64,000 nucleotides of DNA, from contig NZ_MLYO01000007.1 of the NCBI RefSeq assembly GCF_001866665.1, positions 92,216-156,215 of the forward strand. Direction: 5' to 3'. This document shows, piece by piece, positions 57,592 to 64,000 of this stretch. The notes beneath the pieces were generated by a model that was not told the DNA's origin, did not search any database, and worked only from the letters and a program-made list of their open reading frames with translations. This stretch comes from Streptomyces monashensis. GTDB taxonomy: Bacteria > Actinomycetota > Actinomycetes > Streptomycetales > Streptomycetaceae. The stretch's first letter is position 1, and each line of letters opens with the position of its first letter. The position numbers were made by a program, and so were the translations under genes.

Positions 57592-60500
57592 TTGAGATCC
57601 AGAAGACGATTAGGCACGCCCTGGGCTGCGATGGCGGCTTGTGCGGCTCTGACCGGCGGACTGCTCCAGGCCGTACCGGCCGCCGCCGCACCCAATTCCC
57701 ATCCCGCCGCCCGCTCCACCACACCACCGGCGCCCCCGGACCGGATACCGGACCCGGGCAAGAAGCTCGGCAAGGGCTGGCAGAACAGCCCGGACCGTGC
57801 GCTCACCGCCGCCGCCGACGCGGACGGTCTGCGTATTCTCGTCGCCGACAGCGACAAGGCGTACGCGTGGAAGACCGTAGCCGTACTGTCGGAACCGGGC
57901 ATGCCGGCCGATTCGTGGATCGGCAACCAGTGCCTGATGGACCACACGCACGCGGCCGTCGTCTACGCGCCGCGCGCCTTCACCAACAAACCCGACCTGA
58001 TGCAGGGCGGCGCATTCGCCGCCATCGTCGATCTGACGACCGGCAAGGTGACGAAGCTGCCCTTCACCGCGTCACTGGCGTCCTTCGACCCGTCCTGCAA
58101 CACGACCACGCACCAGGCCGCGTTCACTGGCTTCCGGGACATGAACGACGCCGCGAGCACACGCACGCGCGTCATCACCGTGAACGTGTCCGGGAAGACC
58201 ATGGGCACGGTGGCGGCCCGCGGTGAGATCACGAGCGCCGTACCGGTGAAGGACGGCACGGTCGCCGCACTCGGCAGCCGCCTGGTCCGCCTCGACCGCT
58301 CCGGCAGGGTGAAGAACCTCGCGGACGCGGACAGCGCCCCGTTCGACATCCGGCCCGCCGCCGACGGCACGATCGCCTTCCTCGACCGCAAGGGCGACTC
58401 CACGGCGCACGCCAAGCTGTTCACCGGGCGCGGCACGCCGAGGGGAATCGCCTCGGGCAAGCTCGGCGATCTCGACCTCATGCAGGGCGATGCGGGCAGG
58501 GTCTTCCTCACCGGCCACCCCAAGGGCGCACCCGCCACCGCGGGAACCGGCGTCACCCGCCTCGCCGCCCCGGCCGGCACCGACGTGTCCTCCCACGGCC
58601 GTCTCGCCATCGACCCGGTCCTCACCCCTGGTGTGCACGCCGGACTGACGCACATCAAGGACGCGGGCAAGGGCTTCACGAAAGCCCAGGAACCCGCCCC
58701 CCACACCGCGACGCCCGGCACCTCCGGCGACGAACCCCTGACGGTCACCAGCACCGCCACCACCACCGGAACCAGGCTGACACAGAGCGTGCAGCAGAAC
58801 GCCGGCGACGGCTCGGGCAACAACCCCTCCCCGGTCCTCGCCACCGCCACTGCAACGCACACCCGGCCCAAGCATTCCCCGAAGGCGGCCGGGCTGACGG
58901 TGAGCCCACCGACCGACGACGACCGCTGGTGCGCCGTATCCCGCAACGACGTCAACGTCCAGGCACTCCAGCCGACGCCGAACCAGGTCGAGTGGGCCGT
59001 CGACATGGCCGTGCGCGGTGATCTGAGCGCCAGCTACATCCGCCAGGGCGACTACCGTGCCCAGGCGGGCCTCGGCACCGTCGACCCGCAGGCGCTGTTC
59101 CCGCTGCCGAAGCTGAGCGGCGGCGGCAGGATCCCGGCCAACGTGGTCCTCGGCATCATGGCCCAGGAGTCCAACCTGTGGCAGGCCGAGGGCGGATCGA
59201 TCCCCGGGCAGATGGGCAACCCGCTGGCCGCAGTCGACGGCTACTACGGCCATAAGGCCGAGCCCAGCGACCCGGCCGCTTACTGGCAGATCAACTGGGA
59301 CAAGTCCGACTGCGGCTACGGCGTCGGCCAGGTGACCGACGGCATGCGCCTGGCCGGCCACGAGAAGCCGGGCGAGACCAGCCTGTCCCCCGGCCTGCAG
59401 AAGCTCGTCGCGATCGACTATGCGACGAACGTGGCCGCCTCTCTGAAGATCCTCGCCGACAAGTGGAACGAGGTCCACCAGGACGGCCAGAAGATCACCG
59501 TCAACAACGACGACTCTTCCAGGGTGGAGAACTGGTTCACCGCCGTGTGGAACTACAACCTCGGCTTCAACCCTCCGTCGCAGGCAGGCAGCCACTCCGG
59601 GCACTGGGGCCTGGGCTGGTACAACAACCCGGCCAACCCGATCTACGCCAAGGGCTGGGGCCATCCGTTCATGAACACCGACGTGGATGGGCCGGCGGCG
59701 AACAAGGACGCGGCTCATCCGCAGGACTGGCCGTACGAGGAGAAGGTGATGGGCTGGGCCGCCTGGTCCCAGGACACCGGCTTCTCCTACGCCACCTCCG
59801 GCCGCCAGGACTGGCCGGGCGAGTCCGGCTTCGCCTCGGCCGGCTTCCGGCCCGCCTGGTGGACCCTGGTCGCCCAGCGCACCGCCGTGCAGCCGCCGCT
59901 GGAGGCGTTCTGCAACTCCAAGAACAACTGCGATCCCAACACGCCGCCGAAGTGCCCGGACGCCGAGTGCTATGCACAGTACTGGTGGAACCAGCCGAAC
60001 GTGAGCTGGAAGGCCGACTGCGACGTCAGCTGCGGGCACGAGAACATCAAGTACGAGAAGCTGGTGCAGGAACCGGGGCGCGGCTACCGGCTCCAGACCG
60101 GTACGCCTGTGTGCTCCGCCGCCCCGGCCGGATCCAACGTCGTCGCCTCGGTGCCGGACGGAACGCCGTCCTGGAGCGATCAGAGCGGCTGCGCAACGAT
60201 CCACTCCGCAGGAAGTTTCCAGTTCAAGTTCAACCCGGGTACGGAAGGCCGGTACGAAGCGAAGGCCGACCTGCACTCGGTGGGCGGCGGGTACGGCGGC
60301 CACTACTGGTACACCCACACCCGCAACGCCGACCACTTCGGCGGTGACGGCGGCTACATGACCATCGGCGGCACCTGGACCCTCGGCCAGAGCCTCGACT
60401 GGGGGCGTGTCCTGGTCCACCTTCCCGACACCGGGGCACAGACCAGGCAGGCCGCCTACACGATCGGCGGTTCTGACACGAGCAGCCCTACGCGGATCGT

Positions 60501-61644
60501 GGAGCAGCGAGCCGGCCGATGGGTCAGCCTCGGCGTCTTCCACTTCACCGGAACCCCGTCCGTGACGTTGACCAACACCACCGCCGACGGGACCGGCGAC
60601 GAGGACGTTGCCTGGGGCGCGGTCGCTTTCCAGGGCCTTCCCGGTAAACCGAACCACACGGTCGTCGCGATGGGCGACTCCTTCTCCAGTGGTGAGGGAG
60701 CCTCCGAGGGCAACCGGGACTACTACCCGGAGACGAACTGGCGCAACAAGGCCAGCGGAGACCGCGACGGCTGCCACCGCTCCACCTACGCATGGTCCCG
60801 GCAGGCAAAGCTCCCCGGCGAACAGCTCTCCATCGGCGAGTTGGACGACAACTGGAGCGCGCGGATGGACTACCACCTCATCGCCTGCTCCGGATCCCGC
60901 ACCTACAACGTGATCGCTCCGGCCGACAACAACGACAGGACATACGACAACAGCGGAGAGTTGCCGCAGATCAATCAGGGATACCTGGACCAGAACACCG
61001 ACCTGGTCACCATCTCCATCGGCGGCAACGACTCCCGGTTCGGCTACGTGATCACCCAGTGCATGGGGCCAGGGAATCCGTGCCAGGAGAAGAAGTTCGA
61101 CAACGTCGAAGGCAAGGGCGTACCTGACGGCCCCTACCAGGGCAAGCCGCTCGCGGAAGCCATCCCGGACCTCATCAGCGATGTCGTCGCACCCAGCATC
61201 CAGAAGACGATCGAGGCAATCCACAGCAAGGCCCCGAATGCCAGGATCGTCCTCATGGGTTACCCGCCGCTGCTGTCCAACGACGCGTCCTGCCTCAACA
61301 AGATCCCTCTCGTCGGGATCTCACCGGAGGAATCGCAGTGGCTCAACGGCGTGGCCGACTACCTGGCACAGACGATGTTCGAGACCGCTGACCTCGTCAG
61401 GAAGCACGGAGTGGACGTCGGCTATGCCAACCCGCAGGCGTTCTTCCACGGCAAGGCCGTCTGCGGCGACCCCGAAAGCATTCACGGCATTGTCACCGAT
61501 CTGACAGACAGCGACGAACCGAAGATCGACTGGCCGTTCTTCCAGTTCGGTATCTCCGCGCAGTCGTTCCATCCGAAGATCGCCGGGGCGCGACTGTACG
61601 CGGACACCCTGGAGGCCGCGCTGGACGCCTGGCCCAAGAAGTAA
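57592..61644 (+). CDS. Secreted lytic-transglycosylase-like/SGNH hydrolase fusion
   Basis: A 1350-residue exported protein. Signal peptide at 1-35 (...GLLQAVPAAAAP). Residues 60-380 are repetitive beta-strands, propeller-like. Residues about 505-690 resemble lysozyme-like transglycosylases (GIMAQESNLWQA with the catalytic Glu; GYGVGQVTDG; VWNYNLG). Residues about 840-1010 are a beta-sandwich-like region. Residues 1020-1345 form an SGNH/GDSL hydrolase: MGDSFSSGEGA (Ser), SIGGND, and SFHPK (catalytic His). The start is probably TTG 57592. It may bind or remodel cell wall or act on lipid or sugar esters. Confidence 0.85.
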   Translation: MRSRRRLGTPWAAMAACAALTGGLLQAVPAAAAPNSHPAARSTTPPAPPDRIPDPGKKLGKGWQNSPDRALTAAADADGLRILVADSDKAYAWKTVAVLSEPGMPADSWIGNQCLMDHTHAAVVYAPRAFTNKPDLMQGGAFAAIVDLTTGKVTKLPFTASLASFDPSCNTTTHQAAFTGFRDMNDAASTRTRVITVNVSGKTMGTVAARGEITSAVPVKDGTVAALGSRLVRLDRSGRVKNLADADSAPFDIRPAADGTIAFLDRKGDSTAHAKLFTGRGTPRGIASGKLGDLDLMQGDAGRVFLTGHPKGAPATAGTGVTRLAAPAGTDVSSHGRLAIDPVLTPGVHAGLTHIKDAGKGFTKAQEPAPHTATPGTSGDEPLTVTSTATTTGTRLTQSVQQNAGDGSGNNPSPVLATATATHTRPKHSPKAAGLTVSPPTDDDRWCAVSRNDVNVQALQPTPNQVEWAVDMAVRGDLSASYIRQGDYRAQAGLGTVDPQALFPLPKLSGGGRIPANVVLGIMAQESNLWQAEGGSIPGQMGNPLAAVDGYYGHKAEPSDPAAYWQINWDKSDCGYGVGQVTDGMRLAGHEKPGETSLSPGLQKLVAIDYATNVAASLKILADKWNEVHQDGQKITVNNDDSSRVENWFTAVWNYNLGFNPPSQAGSHSGHWGLGWYNNPANPIYAKGWGHPFMNTDVDGPAANKDAAHPQDWPYEEKVMGWAAWSQDTGFSYATSGRQDWPGESGFASAGFRPAWWTLVAQRTAVQPPLEAFCNSKNNCDPNTPPKCPDAECYAQYWWNQPNVSWKADCDVSCGHENIKYEKLVQEPGRGYRLQTGTPVCSAAPAGSNVVASVPDGTPSWSDQSGCATIHSAGSFQFKFNPGTEGRYEAKADLHSVGGGYGGHYWYTHTRNADHFGGDGGYMTIGGTWTLGQSLDWGRVLVHLPDTGAQTRQAAYTIGGSDTSSPTRIVEQRAGRWVSLGVFHFTGTPSVTLTNTTADGTGDEDVAWGAVAFQGLPGKPNHTVVAMGDSFSSGEGASEGNRDYYPETNWRNKASGDRDGCHRSTYAWSRQAKLPGEQLSIGELDDNWSARMDYHLIACSGSRTYNVIAPADNNDRTYDNSGELPQINQGYLDQNTDLVTISIGGNDSRFGYVITQCMGPGNPCQEKKFDNVEGKGVPDGPYQGKPLAEAIPDLISDVVAPSIQKTIEAIHSKAPNARIVLMGYPPLLSNDASCLNKIPLVGISPEESQWLNGVADYLAQTMFETADLVRKHGVDVGYANPQAFFHGKAVCGDPESIHGIVTDLTDSDEPKIDWPFFQFGISAQSFHPKIAGARLYADTLEAALDAWPKK

Positions 61645-61655
61645 CCCAGCCAGAC

Positions 61656-61695
61656 CGTGTGGGGAAGTCCAACAGGGCTTCCCCACACGCTTTTT
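61656..61695 (+). terminator. Rho-independent terminator
   Basis: 12-bp stem CGTGTGGGGAAG / CTTCCCCACACG followed by CTTTTT, immediately after the SGNH gene. Confidence 0.9.
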
Positions 61696-61766
61696 GAGTA
61701 CACATACTCATGCTGCCCGCCGCACGTGGGCTGCATGCTGAGGGCAGACGGGAGGAAGCCACGTTC

Positions 61767-62468
61767 ATGAAGCGGGTCAAGCAGGTCAAGACAGCGGCAT
61801 TGATGCTTCTGGCGCTGGCGGTGTCCGCGTGCTCGGCAGAGGACCGGGCTGTACCGGAGAAGACTGTCCGCGAACTTGCCGGCAGCCCGGAAGCGGTCAA
61901 CGCCAGGCAGAAGTCGGAAGCTGGGCTCAGAGAAGTGGTTCAGGCGTACGTCGAGCACACGCCCTTGAAGCTCGGCCTGGTCGTGGTCCGCGACAACTGC
62001 TGGGGCGGAACGGCGAAGGGATGGCTGGAGACCAGGGACAGCGACCTGTACAAGATCAGCTGCGGTCTGAATGTCACCGCCTACTTCGGCGCCGACCCGA
62101 AACACATCGTGTCCGTCCTCGACGGGATCCTCACAGCCGGCGACAGGAACGTACCCGGCATTGAGTTCAACCACACAGTCGACGGAGCGCTCATCGACTA
62201 CTACCGGAAGCCGTATGACAAACGAAATCCTGAAGTGCCTTTGCGTGACGCCGCAAGCCAGAGCCTGAAGTGGGATCCGGTACGCGACCGCCAATGGAAA
62301 CCAAATTTCATCAGCGAACCGACAGGCCCGTGTGAAAATGACCCACCGGTCAAACGGTGTCTGCGCGAACCGTCTTCCGCTACGGTGGCCGCCATCCGCA
62401 AACAGTACGGCATGGTGTTCCAGCTCAACCTGGGCACAACCTACTTCAAAATCATGAAGAAGCACTAA
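61767..62468 (+). CDS. Lipoprotein of unknown function
   Basis: A 233-residue protein from ATG 61767 with GGGAGGA upstream. TAALMLLALAVSACSAED contains a lipobox (VSAC). The mature domain has four cysteines (DNCWGG, ISCGLN, PCEND, RCLREP) and a helix/strand mix. No family recognised. It is a single-gene unit between two terminators. Confidence 0.78.
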   Translation: MKRVKQVKTAALMLLALAVSACSAEDRAVPEKTVRELAGSPEAVNARQKSEAGLREVVQAYVEHTPLKLGLVVVRDNCWGGTAKGWLETRDSDLYKISCGLNVTAYFGADPKHIVSVLDGILTAGDRNVPGIEFNHTVDGALIDYYRKPYDKRNPEVPLRDAASQSLKWDPVRDRQWKPNFISEPTGPCENDPPVKRCLREPSSATVAAIRKQYGMVFQLNLGTTYFKIMKKH

Positions 62469-62484
62469 CCTCGATCTTGCATGA

Positions 62485-62514
62485 AGGTCCGTCAGCTTGC
62501 TGACGGACCCTTTC
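62485..62514 (+). terminator. Rho-independent terminator
   Basis: 10-bp stem GGTCCGTCAG / CTGACGGACC with a 4-nt loop and CTTTC tail. Confidence 0.82.
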
Positions 62515-62579
62515 TGCCTGTTCACGGCGGGGATTTCTGTCACGTGGGCAGGCTGATGGCCCGGCTGTCGCGCCGGGTG

Positions 62580-62753
62580 GGCGCCGGGTTCCACATCGGC
62601 GATCGGGGTGTGCTTGGTGTTGGTGGCGAAGCAGGTCAGCCGCAGCCCGTCGGCGTCAGTGAAGCGCAACTGAGCACCCGGATGCGGGTGCGACGACAGT
62701 CCGTCTCGGGATCGCCCGAAGGCCGACTGGTCGGGCTTACCCGGCCCGGTCAC
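62580..62753 (-). pseudogene. IS1380-type transposase remnant
   Basis: About 55 residues of a transposase: HPGAQLRFTDADGLRLTCFA and TNTKHTPIADVE match the IS1380-family core in which RFTDxDGHRFTCFATNT is usual. The sequence then degenerates, and neither ends nor the rest of the gene are present. No inverted repeats were found nearby. Confidence 0.65.
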
Positions 62754-62771
62754 CTGGCAGGTTGCAGCGTC

Positions 62772-64000
62772 CTACGCCTCGTCATCCCTGCCTCGCAGGG
62801 ATGACAAGACCAAGCGCCCATACCGTGTGGTGAGGGCCCCGGCTGCGGCGGCGACCGACAGTGTCAGTGCGATGAGCAGGTCTGCCACAGAGTTGTCGCC
62901 GAGGACTTGCAGGATGCTGAGGGCCGTGCCGAGTGGCAGGCCGAGAATGGTGAGGACGCCGAGGGCCCCACTGATCTGCTGGCTTTCCTGAGTTTGTACG
63001 AGTCTGCTGTAGTCGGCTGCTTCAGCGAGGATTTCATGGAAACGGGCTGGGAGCCGGTGCTGGTTCTGGAAGGCGAGCAGCAGATCGTTCGCTGCCCCGT
63101 GTGCCGTGAGGTGCTGCCGCCAGTAGGTGCTGCGAAAGACAGCGATATTCCTCTCCAGTGCGGCAACCCGGCGTGCCAGCTGTGATGAGTTGAACACCTC
63201 GGAGAGTTCGTCGGTGAGCTCGTCGATGTGATCGCGCTGGAGAGCGCCGAGGAGAAGGGCGTCGAGATAGACGGTACGGGAGTGCAATGCGGCGAATTCG
63301 AAAAAGTCGCCGGCGCCGGTGTCGGCCCGGTGGCCGAGGAAGGCTGCCCCTTGACGTAGTACGAGGGCACTCCAGTCTGCCGAGATCCTGACAACGTCCT
63401 TGAGCTGTTCGCCGGCAGTCTCTGGGGGCAGGGGAAAGTCGTCCGTGGTGGAGCGTGACGCCAGTTGCCACAGCCAGCGATCCGCGCTCGCAGGCAGCGC
63501 CCCTTCCAGGCCGGAGCGGAGGGCTGGGGTCTGCTGTGACGTAGGGGTCATGAAGGCGATGGTGTAGGGCCTGGCTATGGCGAAGGGCGCGTCTGGATTG
63601 CGGACGTCGGCGATGCCGGCGAGAAGCCCGGCTGGGTCAAGGGGACCTGCGAGCGGATCGTCGATGGGGCTCGGCCGTCGGCCGGCCAGAGAGCGCAGTA
63701 CAGGCAGCAGCGGTCTTTCGACGCTCAAGTGCAAGACGGCCAGGGCATGTTCTGGATTGCGAGCCGTGGCTGCGCGGAGAAGTTCCATGCCCAGCAGGTG
63801 GAGTCCGTCCTGCTTGACGTCCAGCGGCAGGTGCCAGCGGCGTGGCCGCCCGGGTGCCCCGTAGATCGCGCGGGCGGAGGCAGGGGCGAAGTAGGTGGAC
63901 CGGGTGCGGGCGTCGGTGCGGCGACTGCCCAGCTCGAAGGGGAATGGACCCTTGGGCCAGTTGGGGACGTGTAAGTGGGCGGTTCGTGAGTCTTTGAGTG
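62772..64000 (-). CDS. CorA-like membrane protein, N-terminus cut by the window edge
   Basis: 409 residues are visible, the frame remaining open to base 64000, so the start lies outside. Near the left end of the visible chain: HLHVPNWPKGPFPFELGS and RRTDARTRSTYFAPASARAI. The C-terminus has a long helical region (VFNSSQLARRVAALERNIAVFR...QESQQ) followed by two closely spaced transmembrane helices (GALGVLTILGLPLGTALSI; LLIALTLSVAAAAGAL), the layout of CorA-like transporters, but no GMN motif is seen. Function uncertain. Confidence 0.7.
   Translation of the reverse strand, partial: LKDSRTAHLHVPNWPKGPFPFELGSRRTDARTRSTYFAPASARAIYGAPGRPRRWHLPLDVKQDGLHLLGMELLRAATARNPEHALAVLHLSVERPLLPVLRSLAGRRPSPIDDPLAGPLDPAGLLAGIADVRNPDAPFAIARPYTIAFMTPTSQQTPALRSGLEGALPASADRWLWQLASRSTTDDFPLPPETAGEQLKDVVRISADWSALVLRQGAAFLGHRADTGAGDFFEFAALHSRTVYLDALLLGALQRDHIDELTDELSEVFNSSQLARRVAALERNIAVFRSTYWRQHLTAHGAANDLLLAFQNQHRLPARFHEILAEAADYSRLVQTQESQQISGALGVLTILGLPLGTALSILQVLGDNSVADLLIALTLSVAAAAGALTTRYGRLVLSSLRGRDDEA

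Noticed and set aside
58072..61224. A 1050-residue open frame on the minus strand
   Set aside because: Antisense to the SGNH/transglycosylase-like gene, whose frame has catalytic motifs and a signal peptide. Long antisense frames are expected at this G+C.
1..64000. tRNA or rRNA genes, including a tRNA attachment site
   Set aside because: No cloverleaf-like or rRNA-like stretch was recognised by eye; an att site may lie left of base 1.

Overview
The window looks like Streptomyces or a close actinobacterial relative. Base composition is very G+C rich with strong G/C bias at third codon positions, GTG starts are common, and many genes overlap by ATGA or GTGA. The families seen (WhiB, DUF317, DUF2637, DUF4913, XRE-DUF5753/DUF397 pairs, NB-ARC-TPR proteins) are typical of Streptomyces. 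I found no rRNA or tRNA gene and no intact CRISPR array. All family names rest on motifs read by eye; no database search was run.

Region 1 (1-29 kb) reads as an integrative mobilizable or conjugative element. It opens with a tyrosine integrase cut by the left edge. A long rightward gene train follows (1.1-19.9 kb): two relaxase-like paralogs with degraded active sites, an MFS exporter plus frameshifted ATP-grasp ligase as probable cargo, a frameshifted VirD4/TraG-type coupling protein, a DnaB-N-like protein, a multiply frameshifted cytosine methyltransferase and many accessory genes. A leftward operon (28.6-21.6 kb) carries a replication organiser, a DnaC/IstB-like ATPase, WhiB, a DUF2637 membrane protein, MobC and an apparently intact HUH relaxase. 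An excisionase-like HTH gene lies near 20.0 kb.

Region 2 (29.2-32.6 kb) is a four-gene operon: XRE regulator, ImmA/IrrE-like metallopeptidase, polytopic membrane protein, amidohydrolase. It sits behind a cluster of TCCACTG operator-like sites.

Region 3 (32.8-42.0 kb) is a leftward set: GT2 glycosyltransferase, DegT aminotransferase, two NAD-dependent epimerases, an unknown 442-residue protein, an HD-like protein, then small hypotheticals including a serine-recombinase-like protein without the expected catalytic serine motif. It looks like assembly and transfer of a modified sugar.

Region 4 (42.3-55.8 kb) resembles a defence or signalling island. An XRE-DUF5753/DUF397 pair leads into decayed genes. 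Next comes a 1409-residue SNF2 helicase with three N-terminal dsRNA-binding-like domains, a divergent zinc/HTH/dsRBD-like gene and a coupled downstream partner. Then follow a small protein and an NB-ARC-TPR protein sharing an amyloid-signalling-type motif, with a formyltransferase gene between them, and DUF6879-type genes.

Region 5 (55.8-64 kb) encodes exported products: a small secreted protein, two lipoproteins and a 1350-residue protein joining a lytic-transglycosylase-like domain to an SGNH hydrolase. An IS1380-type transposase remnant and a membrane protein cut by the right edge complete it.

The strongest candidates for an undescribed system are the dsRBD-SNF2 locus (44.6-50.2 kb) and the amyloid-motif/NB-ARC pair (50.7-54.4 kb).
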